A stretch of 64,000 nt of DNA from an uncultured Clostridia bacterium (GCA_947627905.1 CANQXX010000003.1:1-64000), one strand, 5' to 3'. Shown: positions 1 through 9,952, counted from the stretch's first letter. The notes: a model not told the origin generated them from the letters alone. Program-made: numbers and translations.

Positions 1-28
1 AAGCGACCAAGTTCTCTCTTAGTCGCTT
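1..28 (-). terminator. intrinsic terminator-like hairpin downstream of the 1417-aa gene
   Basis: Inverted repeat AAGCGAC (1-7) / GTCGCTT (22-28), extended by AAG/CTT; lies just beyond the 3' end of the minus-strand gene; window edge prevents seeing the T-tract. Confidence 0.5.
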
Positions 29-108
29 TGCATAAGTTATCTCTTTAAAGTTTGTCTAACTTTTTGGGGGCAATTCAGAACGGCAGCCCTTTCTTTATAA
101 TTTTTACA

Positions 109-3100
109 TCAGGAAAGTTTGTTTCCGCATTCTGCGCAGAATTTTGCGTTAGGACTTGTTATCTTTGCACCGCACTGGTCGCAGAAACGTATCTTTGGCT
201 TTTCTTCCGCTTCGGCATCAGGAACATTTTCAGTTTCTTCGGCAGCATCAGCTTCTTCAGCGGCTTCAGCTTCTTCTGTAACATCAGCCTCTTCGGCAGT
301 ATCAGCTTCTTCCTCCTGAGCCGGCTCTTGTGCTTCTTCATCAGAAGAAGTTTCGGGAGCAGAAGTTTCTTCTTCGTGTTCGGTATCACTGATAGCTTCT
401 TCTTTTACATCTTCGCTGTCCTGCTCAGTTTCGGCGGTCTCTGCTGGTTCTTCATCAGCGGGAGCCTGAACTTCTTCTGCCTTATCAGGCTCGTCATTAA
501 CGGCAGCTGCTTCCGGTTCATTTGTTGCGTCAGGCGCTTTAGTCTCAGCCGAGGAAATTTCTTCTGCAATTGCAGCAGCCTGCATAGCTTTTTCCTGAAC
601 GGCATTTTCGAGAAGTTCCTTCATATGCTCCGCAGAACGTTTATCATGGATAAAGTTTACAAGCGATGTAAGCACCTTTGAAACATTCTCTACAATATTT
701 TTATTCAGCGAGTTGGGAAGATCAACGGTATTTCCGTTTCTTTCCACAGCAGTCAGAACAGATGACATAAGGGTCTTTTTAGCTTGGAAAGAAGCTATAT
801 CGTCTATTTTTATCCTGTTCATTACGCCCTTTGAGAAAATATGCAGATATTCCGTTGTTATAGTGAAGCTGTCTCCGTTGTTTCCTTCATGGAGCAGTAT
901 CGGAAGTTCATATCTTCCTGCCGAAATATACGTTTTGCAGGCAGTTTCATACTTATCAAAGAAAAGATTTGACAGTGACGGAACACACAAATGCACTGAA
1001 TTTACGTTAAATTCATCCATTTTTCCGCTGAGATGCCAGATATAATCCTTGGATTCGTTCTTTTTAAGAGCTGCAATATGAGCGTCAAGAGCGTCGATAT
1101 ATCTGTCTCTGGCTGTTTCATCGAGAGGCATGGTGTTGAGCTTTCTGATAAGCTCCGCAGATCTCTTTGCCGTAAGTGATTCAATATTTCCGCAAAGCTC
1201 ACGGACTTCCTTGTCGGCTATCTCCGAAAGAGCTTTCTGTATCATATTGAAATATGTCTGTTTAAGCTCGGCAGGACAATCCTGACCGTATTCCTGGATA
1301 TTGATCTGAGCCTGCAGGAGCTGTTCCTTATCCATATCGTCAATACCTTCGACAAACGAATCAAGATCAGCTTTATTAAGCTCATAAACACGGGCATTGA
1401 TCTTTTCGATATAAGGAGCGGTCTTGTCCTCCGGATAGCTTCCGGAAAGAAGCTCTTTCTTTACAGCATTTGCTTTTTCAAAGTCATATTCATCAATATT
1501 TCCGGCAATGCGTTCGATCCTTTCATTTTCTATAGCATCGTTGCGCTTGTCGGCAGCCTCTATGCTGCGTTCGTAAAGCTCCTCGCCGATCTCAGCACGT
1601 TTTTCCTCGGCATTTCTGCGAAATTCCTCTACCTGCTCGGCAGTCATATCCGCTGTGCTTTCGATGACCTGCTTGTATTCGGCTATCTTTACAGCTTCGA
1701 TATGGCTGTCGATCGAAGCAGCATACTGCTCTGAAACCTCGGCATACTTCTCGTTGCTGAGAATATCAGCCTTGAGCTCTTCGAGCTGAGTTATATCCTT
1801 TTCGTCCAGATCACCGCAAAGCTCATCTATCTCTGCAATAAGGAGTTCACGCTCGCGTTCCTCGATCTTCTTGAAGTACACGGCTGTAAATTCCTTATCG
1901 TAGCTTTCGTCGGACAGCTTGGTCTTAAGCTCATCAAGCTCAGCCTGATCCATAGAGAATATATATTTGCAGAGTTCTGCAAGCTCGGAGTTTTTAAGTT
2001 CGACTATCCTCTGAGCAATGCTGTCAAGGTACTTTTCTTTAAGCTGAGGATCATATTCCTTATCGGAACCGTTGATCTCTTCCATGAGTTTATCCAGTTC
2101 TTCCTGCTGCATGGATTCTATGCCGGCGCACATTTCGTCCAGTTCTTCATTGAGAAGATCCTTTTCACGCTGCTCTACCTTTACTATATATGGAGCGGCG
2201 ATCTCATCGCTGAACCTGCCGTATTCGATAGCGTGCTTCATGGCTTCAAGCTGTTCTGCGGTAGCAAATTCCACACCGTCGAACACTTTAGCCGCTTCAT
2301 TAACCTCGTAATTGTTGATAGCGTCGGTGACAGTCTTTATAGGACCGTATGTAAGATGTCCGGGATAAGTACCGCCGGAGAGCTTCCGGAGAAGTTCTTC
2401 AAGCTGTTCCTTGCCAAGATCCTCATAGCCGTTCATAAGACCGTCTATCTCTGTACGGATATTATTTTCCTTTATTTCAAAGGTCTTTGCCCTGTAGTAA
2501 TCGGCAATTGATATATCATACCTGCCGGAGGACAGCTTATCTATCACCGCATCAAGCTGTTCGGGAGTGAGCTTTTCGGGATTTTCGAGCATGGCTTCGA
2601 TCTCGTTCTTCTGAGCGGCTTCCGAAGCCTTTCTGATCCTCGAAATAAAAGGCTTTACTACTGCTTCAGGATAGTCATATTCCGAAATCTCATCCTTGAG
2701 AGCTGCTATTTCTCCAAGCGTCATAACGGGAAGGCTCAGACAGCACTGCTCAAGGGCGGAGGTCTGAACAACGTCCAGAGCAAGGTTTACCTTTACAAGA
2801 TACTTGGCTTTTGTATCTTCATCGAGCGTGGTATTCTGTATATTTTCTATAAGGAAATGAAGCTCGCTCTCATTGAGCGCCGAAAGATTTCTGCACAGAT
2901 CCCTTACATATACTTCATTCTTGACTGCAAGCTGCATTTCTTCCGGAGTATCAAACAGTGTGCCGTTGAAAGTACGTCTTTCTTTGTCAAGGATATCTAT
3001 ATGCTCGTTAAGCTCATCAATATATCCGCGGCTGGAAAGACCGTATTTTTCCGATACCTTTATAAGCTGCTCCCTGAGTATGCAGGACTGTTCATATCCG

Positions 3101-4362
3101 GCGCAGAAGCGTCCCTGTTCATCAAAACTTTCATCAAGTATATAATCATTGAGAATGATATTTTCAAACTCTTCGTCAGAGACCGGCTCAAGCTGCCAGA
3201 ACTCGGCGATAGCTGCAAGATTTTCCGCTTCATCGGGATATTTTCTTACCGCATAGTAGAAAATACGGAAATCGGCAGGCTTATGGGAAACGAGCTCTTC
3301 AATTATGTATTTTTCCTCATCATCATTGTAGCTGTTCTGTTCGAGCCTGCGTATGCCGTTTTTATAGAAGCTGAAATCATCAGCGGAATAGCTTACGTCT
3401 TCTTCGGTATTTTCTTCCTCCTTATATTCTGCGGAAACGGCGTTTATGAATGCGAGCTTTACGGCGTTGATATCTTCGGCTCCGGCATTCTGTCCGAGCG
3501 CTGCAAGGTCAGCGGTAAGGCTGTCGCTGTTTATTACGGGAGCATAATATTTTTCCGCAAATTCTTCCTTGGAAAGCTCTATGCCATTCTTTCTGAGAGC
3601 TTCTGCCGTAAGGTCAAGGATAAAGTCAAGCTCCGAGAAGCTGTATCCTATAAGCTCCAGCATTTCGGTGTTCTGCGAGAAAACATTTACTATATTGTCT
3701 ATTTCGGCAAAATAAGACTCAATAGCAATAGCTCTTGTAGTCTTTGAATCTATTGCTACCGTATCTCCGAACAGTGTAAAGTTTATAGTCTTTGCACCGG
3801 AAAGATCAGGAAGAATAGCAGCACACTCATTGAAATATTCCTTGAAGCGTTTTTCTGCGTAATCCTTATCCACAAAGGTCACTTTTCCGAGAGGAGCAGA
3901 TTTCCAGAAGAAATCGCTGTTATATTTTTTAAAATGCAGTACGCTGTTTGTGAGCGGAGTTACAGGAGCATATCTTTTGCCCTTCTCACGCATATATTCT
4001 TCATTAACGATAATAGTATCGTTTTTGCCGTTTATCATCCATTCTTCGGACAAAAACGCGTCCTCAGCCAAAAGATCGGACAGATAGACAAAGCTGTTCT
4101 GTTCTGCGATACCGCGCGCTTCCATAAGATTGAAAGCCGACCAATTCTCGGCGTCCTCAGACATGATGAGCATATCGGACATACGGCAGATATGCAGGGC
4201 GTTGCTGTGGGCTTCTTCATCACTGCACAGCGAAATAAGCTCTCCCTTTACAAAAGGATGGCATATGAGCTTATGTTCTCCGGAAAAAAATGCCTTCTCA
4301 AATTTTTCCGGAAAAGCCAGACACTTTTCCTTGAATACATCGTATTGCCTAAATGTTTCCAC
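109..4362 (-). CDS. large helical-repeat protein with PH-like segment, Glu/Ala-rich region and C-terminal zinc ribbon
   Basis: 1417-aa ORF; many degenerate ~60-65 aa repeats (ELCxxIxSMxxxELxxLxxxLxxxxYDxxxxxxYxxxIxxR); C-terminus CDQCGAKITSPNAKFCAECGNKLS is a classic zinc ribbon. Confidence 0.85.
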   Translation of the reverse strand: METFRQYDVFKEKCLAFPEKFEKAFFSGEHKLICHPFVKGELISLCSDEEAHSNALHICRMSDMLIMSEDAENWSAFNLMEARGIAEQNSFVYLSDLLAEDAFLSEEWMINGKNDTIIVNEEYMREKGKRYAPVTPLTNSVLHFKKYNSDFFWKSAPLGKVTFVDKDYAEKRFKEYFNECAAILPDLSGAKTINFTLFGDTVAIDSKTTRAIAIESYFAEIDNIVNVFSQNTEMLELIGYSFSELDFILDLTAEALRKNGIELSKEEFAEKYYAPVINSDSLTADLAALGQNAGAEDINAVKLAFINAVSAEYKEEENTEEDVSYSADDFSFYKNGIRRLEQNSYNDDEEKYIIEELVSHKPADFRIFYYAVRKYPDEAENLAAIAEFWQLEPVSDEEFENIILNDYILDESFDEQGRFCAGYEQSCILREQLIKVSEKYGLSSRGYIDELNEHIDILDKERRTFNGTLFDTPEEMQLAVKNEVYVRDLCRNLSALNESELHFLIENIQNTTLDEDTKAKYLVKVNLALDVVQTSALEQCCLSLPVMTLGEIAALKDEISEYDYPEAVVKPFISRIRKASEAAQKNEIEAMLENPEKLTPEQLDAVIDKLSSGRYDISIADYYRAKTFEIKENNIRTEIDGLMNGYEDLGKEQLEELLRKLSGGTYPGHLTYGPIKTVTDAINNYEVNEAAKVFDGVEFATAEQLEAMKHAIEYGRFSDEIAAPYIVKVEQREKDLLNEELDEMCAGIESMQQEELDKLMEEINGSDKEYDPQLKEKYLDSIAQRIVELKNSELAELCKYIFSMDQAELDELKTKLSDESYDKEFTAVYFKKIEERERELLIAEIDELCGDLDEKDITQLEELKADILSNEKYAEVSEQYAASIDSHIEAVKIAEYKQVIESTADMTAEQVEEFRRNAEEKRAEIGEELYERSIEAADKRNDAIENERIERIAGNIDEYDFEKANAVKKELLSGSYPEDKTAPYIEKINARVYELNKADLDSFVEGIDDMDKEQLLQAQINIQEYGQDCPAELKQTYFNMIQKALSEIADKEVRELCGNIESLTAKRSAELIRKLNTMPLDETARDRYIDALDAHIAALKKNESKDYIWHLSGKMDEFNVNSVHLCVPSLSNLFFDKYETACKTYISAGRYELPILLHEGNNGDSFTITTEYLHIFSKGVMNRIKIDDIASFQAKKTLMSSVLTAVERNGNTVDLPNSLNKNIVENVSKVLTSLVNFIHDKRSAEHMKELLENAVQEKAMQAAAIAEEISSAETKAPDATNEPEAAAVNDEPDKAEEVQAPADEEPAETAETEQDSEDVKEEAISDTEHEEETSAPETSSDEEAQEPAQEEEADTAEEADVTEEAEAAEEADAAEETENVPDAEAEEKPKIRFCDQCGAKITSPNAKFCAECGNKLS

Positions 4363-4513
4363 AGATACTACCCCCGATTAATAAATATACAATATAATGA
4401 TACCAATTTTACTCAAAAATGTCAAGGACATTTGCGCACTTTTTACATTTTATAAAAGATTTCAAGTGTAAATTACAGCATTTTGACAAAAGAATATTGA
4501 TGCGGCATCATAT

Positions 4514-5089
4514 CTACGATAAAATTCCGGCGCAGAATGTTTCGAGCCTGCGTTTTAACATCGAAACCGGAAGTCCCACAACGTTGAAGAAATCTCCGTT
4601 CACCGATTCCGCCAGCAGGCAGCCTTTGCCCTGTATACCATAGGCTCCGGCTTTGTCCATAGGCTCTCCGGTAGCTATATATCCGGCTATTTCTTCTTCA
4701 CTGAGCGGATAGAATTTTACCATAGTCCTGCAGGAAAAACTTTCCCGCAGTTCTCCGTATGAAAGACACACTCCGGTTATTACCGCATGAGTTTTTCCGG
4801 ACAGTTTTTTCAGCATTTGTTCCGCATCGTCCTCATCAGACGGCTTCCCCAGTATCTCTCCGTCTATCACTACAACGGTGTCACATCCGATAACAATGCT
4901 TTCCGGATATTTTTCTGAAATAAACGAAGCCTTTTTCACGGCAAGAAATTCCGCGCTTTCTTCCGCCGGAATATTTTCCGGAACAGTTTCATCTATATCG
5001 GCAGGAACAATGTCGAACTCCGGAACGACATATTGAAGCAGCTCTTTGCGCCGCGGCGAAGCGGAAGCAAGTATTATTTTTCTTTTCAT
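4514..5089 (-). CDS. maf: Maf-like nucleoside triphosphate pyrophosphatase
   Basis: MKRKIILASASPRRKELLQ...ADIDE...GCDTVVVIDGEILGKP motifs. Confidence 0.95.
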   Translation of the reverse strand: MKRKIILASASPRRKELLQYVVPEFDIVPADIDETVPENIPAEESAEFLAVKKASFISEKYPESIVIGCDTVVVIDGEILGKPSDEDDAEQMLKKLSGKTHAVITGVCLSYGELRESFSCRTMVKFYPLSEEEIAGYIATGEPMDKAGAYGIQGKGCLLAESVNGDFFNVVGLPVSMLKRRLETFCAGILS

Positions 5090-5162
5090 GGTGGTATCCC
5101 TTTCATCAGCCGGGTAATGCGGCTTGTCTGTGCAAGATACTGTCCGGACGGTATATCAAAAA

Positions 5163-5906
5163 TCATTCATCGTCTTTGAAAGTCGTCATTTTAATATTTT
5201 TCTTGAAATTTTTGCGGACTTTGCGATACCTGAACTTATCACGAATTTTCCGGAAAAAATCTCCTCCGAAAAACAAAGCAATATTCAGCAGAGATAATAT
5301 TATGGATATCCGCACGTCCCAATACGAATTTAACATACGGATAAAATAGCCGAACGGCAGATGCCCGCTTATTGCAAATGAGACCGCATAGAGTGGGATA
5401 AAATAGTATAAGATCATGACTAAATAGACCCATGCCAGCCATTTCATTTTTACCGGAATGAAAAAGAACAGCAGCAGCTGCCTGTTGGGATCAAGTATAG
5501 CTATTGCAAGGAACAGTGAAAGATTAAGATACTGATTTGTTGCATATCCTGTGATAAAGCCGGCGATGATCGCAAGCAATACTCCGGTAAAATAATATAC
5601 ATTGAAGCGGAAGCCTCCCCAGTAGCTTTCAAGATCAGTACCGAACAGCCAGTAAAGATACAGCCAGAACAGCATACCTATCGGGTTGCTGCTTTCGGGG
5701 ATAAAAATAAAGCTTATCAGCCGCCATATCTGACCGTGAAGTATCGCGGCACGGTCAAATGACAGATATTCATATATCGGCAGCGTCGGAAACAGGTACT
5801 GAAAAGCAAAAAGAATACCCGTTCCTATAACTATATAAAGCATCAGATTACTGATATAGAACCGTCCGAATTTTCTTTCAAGTTTATTGAGAATATTCAA
5901 CAGCAT
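5163..5906 (-). CDS. rhomboid/derlin-like multi-pass membrane protein
   Basis: Five or more hydrophobic segments, FDRAAILHGQIWRLISFIFIP near the N-terminus, basic C-terminal tail. Confidence 0.6.
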   Translation of the reverse strand: MLLNILNKLERKFGRFYISNLMLYIVIGTGILFAFQYLFPTLPIYEYLSFDRAAILHGQIWRLISFIFIPESSNPIGMLFWLYLYWLFGTDLESYWGGFRFNVYYFTGVLLAIIAGFITGYATNQYLNLSLFLAIAILDPNRQLLLFFFIPVKMKWLAWVYLVMILYYFIPLYAVSFAISGHLPFGYFIRMLNSYWDVRISIILSLLNIALFFGGDFFRKIRDKFRYRKVRKNFKKNIKMTTFKDDE

Positions 5907-6011
5907 GACCTCGTTCCATTTAATAATAAAATTATTATACCACTTGTCTGCAATTAATTCAACTGTTTTTGGAAAATTGTATCATATATCCCTGAAAATG
6001 AAAAATATGTA

Positions 6012-6040
6012 TTGCAATTTCCGACAAAATCGGTTATAAT
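6012..6040 (+). promoter_or_regulatory. sigma-A type promoter for the DUF1858 gene
   Basis: TTGCAA-17 bp-TATAAT. Confidence 0.7.
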
Positions 6041-6071
6041 ATACCTATACTGATTTCTGGAGGAGTTTTAA

Positions 6072-6278
6072 ATGAGCATGAAAATTACCGAAAATACCAT
6101 TATCGGAGATATTCTTGACGCTGACGGCGAGACCGCACCATTCTTCCTCGAAATGGGAATGCACTGTCTCGGCTGCCCTGCTTCAAGAGGAGAAAGCATT
6201 GCGGAAGCGTGTGCCGTTCACGGAGTTGACCCTTCCGGATTGGTCGCTAAGCTGAATGCGCATTTTGCCGAAAAATAA
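6072..6278 (+). CDS. DUF1858 (hybrid-cluster-protein-associated redox disulfide) protein
   Basis: TIIGDILDADGETAPFFLEMGMHCLGCPASRGESIAEACAVHGVD. Confidence 0.9.
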   Translation: MSMKITENTIIGDILDADGETAPFFLEMGMHCLGCPASRGESIAEACAVHGVDPSGLVAKLNAHFAEK

Positions 6279-6352
6279 GAGCTTGTTCTTAAAATTTCCG
6301 ATCCGGGGACGATGAAATTCGTCCCTTTGATCTTATTAAGGAGGATATCTGA

Positions 6353-7198
6353 ATGTCCGGAACGCTGTACATATCCGATCTTGACGGCACGCTGCTTACA
6401 AGCGAACAGAATATTTCCCCCAAAAGCCTTAAGATAATAAACGATCTTATGGATAATGGAATGCTTTTTTCTTACGCAACGGCGCGTTCCATAATAACTG
6501 CAAGAAAAGTTTCGGCAGGACTTAATACCAGATATCCGCTTATCGTTTATAATGGGGCTTTCATAATCGACGACTCTACCGGAAAACGTCTGGTAAAGAA
6601 TACTTTTACGCCCGAAGAAGCAAAAAGAATTTATGCAATACTGTCTGAACATGGCATTTCGCCGCTTATATATTCCATAATTGAAAACGAGGAAAAATTT
6701 TCTTATATCCCGGAGCGTCTTACGAGCGGAATGAAAGATTTTCTTGATACCCGCCGTGATGATCCGAGACACCGCGCCGTAACGGAAGAGCAAATGCTTT
6801 CAGGCGAAATGTTTTATTTCTCATGTATTGACGAAGCAGGTACTATGGGAGAAGCATATGAAAAACTTAAAGACAGTTTTCACTGTGTATACGGGATAGA
6901 TATATACAGCGGCGATCAATGGCTTGAGATACTTCCTGTTACTGCAAACAAGGCGAATGCCGTTATACAGCTGAAAGAATATCTCGGCGCTGACAGGCTT
7001 GTCGTTTTCGGAGACGGGATAAATGATGCAGAAATGTTCCATGCGGCAGACGAATGTTACGCGGTAGAAAATGCCGTTCCCGAACTAAAAGCGGCAGCCG
7101 ACGGCGTTATCGGCGGAAACAATTCCGACAGCGTGGCAAAATTCCTGCTTGATGAAATGTCGAAAAATGATTTACAAAAAATTCATAAAAATCTTTAA
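6353..7198 (+). CDS. Cof-type HAD-superfamily hydrolase
   Basis: SDLDGTLLTSEQNISPKS ... VVFGDGINDAEMF HAD motifs. Confidence 0.9.
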   Translation: MSGTLYISDLDGTLLTSEQNISPKSLKIINDLMDNGMLFSYATARSIITARKVSAGLNTRYPLIVYNGAFIIDDSTGKRLVKNTFTPEEAKRIYAILSEHGISPLIYSIIENEEKFSYIPERLTSGMKDFLDTRRDDPRHRAVTEEQMLSGEMFYFSCIDEAGTMGEAYEKLKDSFHCVYGIDIYSGDQWLEILPVTANKANAVIQLKEYLGADRLVVFGDGINDAEMFHAADECYAVENAVPELKAAADGVIGGNNSDSVAKFLLDEMSKNDLQKIHKNL

Positions 7199-7205
7199 AA
7201 AGCTA

Positions 7206-7234
7206 TTGACAAAAGTTTTGTGCTATGATATAAT
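7206..7234 (+). promoter_or_regulatory. sigma-A promoter of tRNA-Leu
   Basis: TTGACA-17 bp-TATAAT, consensus. Confidence 0.85.
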
Positions 7235-7262
7235 AATTAAGTCGTTGAATACAGAACGATCT

Positions 7263-7347
7263 GCGAGTGTGCTGGAATAGGCAGACAGGCACGTTTGAGG
7301 GGCGTGTGTCGTATGACGTATGGGTTCAAGTCCCATTACTCGCACCA
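7263..7347 (+). tRNA. tRNA-Leu (anticodon GAG)
   Basis: Acceptor GCGAGTG/TACTCGC, anticodon arm CACGT-TTGAGGG-GCGTG, long variable arm, GGGTTCAAGTCCC T-arm, encoded CCA. Confidence 0.95.
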
Positions 7348-7351
7348 GTGA

Positions 7352-7400
7352 ATACATCTTGTAAATGGCTTAGCTGCGTCGTTTGCAAGGTGTATTTTTT
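7352..7400 (+). terminator. intrinsic terminator after tRNA-Leu
   Basis: AATACATCTTGTAAA ... TTTGCAAGGTGTATT followed by T7. Confidence 0.75.
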
Positions 7401-7444
7401 TACCATTCTGCAAGTGACCCATTATTGACCCATTACGCTGAAAT

Positions 7445-7488
7445 CGTCAAGCTGCGTTTTGCATTTTTGCCGCAGCTGACGTTTTTTT
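7445..7488 (+). terminator. second tandem intrinsic terminator
   Basis: CGTCAaGCTGCG ... CGCAGCTGACG followed by T7. Confidence 0.7.
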
Positions 7489-7562
7489 ATTTGCAATAAA
7501 AATTTTTCGTCATATATCCGCCTTTTCATGAATAAATATATTAAAGTAAAGGAGAGATATCA

Positions 7563-8000
7563 ATGGCTTTTTCCGATCTGGAAATACTGGCGAGGATAAT
7601 CAAATGCGAAGCGGGAGGAGAAGGCGAAAACGGAATGAAAGCCGTCGCCAGCGTTGTAATGAATCGGGTAAACATAACATACGGCGAATACGGCAGACTG
7701 GAAAAAACGATAAGAGCTATCATATACCAGCCGGGACAGTTCGACTGCGCACGCGAAACGATACGGGGTCAGTATAATCCGCAGAATATCTACAATATCC
7801 GTCCCGATCAGGTACACTATGATATCGCAAACTGGGCAATAGCCGGAAACCGTCTTTCCAATCTGGGTTTTGCTTTATGGTATTTCAATCCATTCAGCGC
7901 AACTTGCAGGCAATACTTTCCTTCTGAGGTCGGCGAATTTGTTATAAGGATAGGAGATCACTGCTTTTATAATCCGACCAGCAAATATGCCGACACTTAA
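7563..8000 (+). CDS. SleB-like cell wall hydrolase (spore cortex/cell wall)
   Basis: ARIIKCEAGGEGENGMKAVASVVMNRV hydrolase_2 motif. Confidence 0.85.
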   Translation: MAFSDLEILARIIKCEAGGEGENGMKAVASVVMNRVNITYGEYGRLEKTIRAIIYQPGQFDCARETIRGQYNPQNIYNIRPDQVHYDIANWAIAGNRLSNLGFALWYFNPFSATCRQYFPSEVGEFVIRIGDHCFYNPTSKYADT

Positions 8001-8106
8001 TACTAAAATTCTATTAAAATGCAGACAAAAACATTTTTACATATCTTTTTGAAAATTTATAATCGGATTTTAGTATAACAAATTTTTTCATGAAAGGAAT
8101 GTCTTT

Positions 8107-8604
8107 ATGAACGGCAATTACGACAGACAGGGTAATCCCGTAAATCAGCAGATCAATTCCTCAAGGAACAGAAACAACGGAAATATGAACGGAATGAACA
8201 ATATGAACGGAATGAACGGAAATATGAACGGAATGAATAACGATCCTAACCTCCCAAATATTCAGGAAATAATCGAACAGAACCGCACAAGGAGCGAATT
8301 TACAACTCCTGTTCAGCAAACCTTCAACTCCGAAGAAATGATAGGCTCCATGCAGAAAATACTTTCCGACAATATAGGCGAGTATGTGGTGATAGAATTT
8401 CTTATCGGCACGGAAAGAATGCAGCGTAAACAAGGTATACTGTTCTTTGTAGGAACAAGTTATGTAACGCTTTATGATGATGATAACGAAAACTTTATTA
8501 TCTGTGATATTTTTTCCATTAAATTCGTCTACTTCTACTATCCTAATCAAAGACCTAACAGGAACTATAATATTCTTCCCAACAGCGGCGGAAGCATGGG
8601 ATAA
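8107..8604 (+). CDS. GerQ-like spore coat protein with Asn/Met/Gly-rich N-terminus
   Basis: C-terminal IGSMQKILSDNIGEYVVIEF...GILFFVGTSYVTLYDDDNENFIICDIFSIKFVYF resembles the GerQ core; the N-terminus is low complexity. Confidence 0.6.
   Translation: MNGNYDRQGNPVNQQINSSRNRNNGNMNGMNNMNGMNGNMNGMNNDPNLPNIQEIIEQNRTRSEFTTPVQQTFNSEEMIGSMQKILSDNIGEYVVIEFLIGTERMQRKQGILFFVGTSYVTLYDDDNENFIICDIFSIKFVYFYYPNQRPNRNYNILPNSGGSMG
8179..8238 (+). repeat. short coding tandem repeat (GGAAATATGAACGGAATGAAC units)
   Basis: Three near-identical units encoding (G)NMNGMN. Confidence 0.85.
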
Positions 8605-8662
8605 ACATTTCACGGGCGGGGAATTTTCCTCGTCCGTATCTATTTTAAATGGAGTGATATAC

Positions 8663-9952
8663 TTGGAAATATACGTTGTTCAGCCGGGAGACACGGTCTA
8701 TTCGATAGCAAACAAATTCGGAGTATCCGCAAAAAGAATAATATCCGATAACAGACTTCCGCCGGACAGGGCTCTTGCAGTAGGGCAATCCCTGCTTATA
8801 CTTTTTCCCGAGATCATCCACACAGTCCGATACGGTGAAACGCTTTATTCCATCGCCGCAAGGTACGGAACTGATGTTATGCAGATCTACAGAAACAATC
8901 CTGTTCTTATCGGTATGGAATATATCCCGGAGGGAACACAGATAGTGATATCATTCCGTAAAAAACCTGAACTGACAAAAGAAGTCAGCGGGTTTACATA
9001 CGTTTACATTAATAATGATACTCTTTTATCCGCCCTGCCCTACCTGACATATCTGATAATTTTCGGATACGGGTTTACGAAGGACGGAAATATTATCACT
9101 CTTGACGACGAAAGAATGATAGAAACGGCTCACGATTTCGGAACGGCTGTACTTCTCAGCCTTTCAAGCATAAATGAAAACGGTTCTTTTGATTCGGGAA
9201 AAACAGAAAAGCTCCTTACCGATATTGACTTTCAGAATACGGTCATAGAAAATCTTATAGAAATAATCCTTCAAAAAAATGCGCAGGGGCTTGATATTGA
9301 TATGGAATATATCCCCGGTCAGTACCGTGAAGCGTTTGCTTTATTTGCCGGAAACGCTCAAAAACATCTTGAGCAATATGGGCTGATAGTACACGTTGAC
9401 CTTGCTCCGAAAATTTCTCCTTATCAGCAAGGCTCGCTTTACGAAGCCCATGATTACGGACTTCTTGGAAATGCGGCAGACTATGTATTTCTTATGACTT
9501 ACGAATGGGGATACAAATACGGTCCTCCGATGGCGGTAGCTCCCCTGCCCAGCGTAAAACAGGTGCTCGAATATGCATTGACCGAAATACCGAAAGAAAA
9601 AATTTTCCTCGGTATACCAAACTACGGCTATGACTGGCAGCTTCCCTATGAAAGAGGCGTTACTCAGGCGGTAACGCTCGGAAATATATCTGCCGTTCAG
9701 CTTGCAGTCTCCGTGGGCAGCGAGATACTTTTTGACGAATATGCAAAAAGTCCTTATTTTTATTACACTGATATCAACGGTGCAAGACATATCGTCTGGT
9801 TTGAAGATGTGCGCAGCCTGAATGAAAAATTCCTGCTTACGGAACAAAACGGACTTAACGGCTGCGGATACTGGAATATCATGCGTCCGTTTCCGCAGAA
9901 TTATCTTCTGCTGAACAGTATGTTCAGGATCAAAAAAATTTACAGGAAGTAA
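8663..9952 (+). CDS. LysM + GH18-family spore germination glycosidase (YaaH/SleL-like)
   Basis: Two LysM motifs (YVVQPGDTVYSIANKFGVS; TVRYGETLYSIAARYG) plus GH18 core (QGLDIDMEYIP). The ORF track starts at 8474; TTG at 8663 with upstream GGAG fits better. Confidence 0.85.
   Translation: MEIYVVQPGDTVYSIANKFGVSAKRIISDNRLPPDRALAVGQSLLILFPEIIHTVRYGETLYSIAARYGTDVMQIYRNNPVLIGMEYIPEGTQIVISFRKKPELTKEVSGFTYVYINNDTLLSALPYLTYLIIFGYGFTKDGNIITLDDERMIETAHDFGTAVLLSLSSINENGSFDSGKTEKLLTDIDFQNTVIENLIEIILQKNAQGLDIDMEYIPGQYREAFALFAGNAQKHLEQYGLIVHVDLAPKISPYQQGSLYEAHDYGLLGNAADYVFLMTYEWGYKYGPPMAVAPLPSVKQVLEYALTEIPKEKIFLGIPNYGYDWQLPYERGVTQAVTLGNISAVQLAVSVGSEILFDEYAKSPYFYYTDINGARHIVWFEDVRSLNEKFLLTEQNGLNGCGYWNIMRPFPQNYLLLNSMFRIKKIYRK

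Noticed and set aside
2857-3747. 296-aa plus-strand ORF inside the 1417-aa repeat gene
   Set aside because: Antisense to a clearly coding ORF; low-complexity hydrophobic/aromatic translation without family signature or SD, typical shadow ORF
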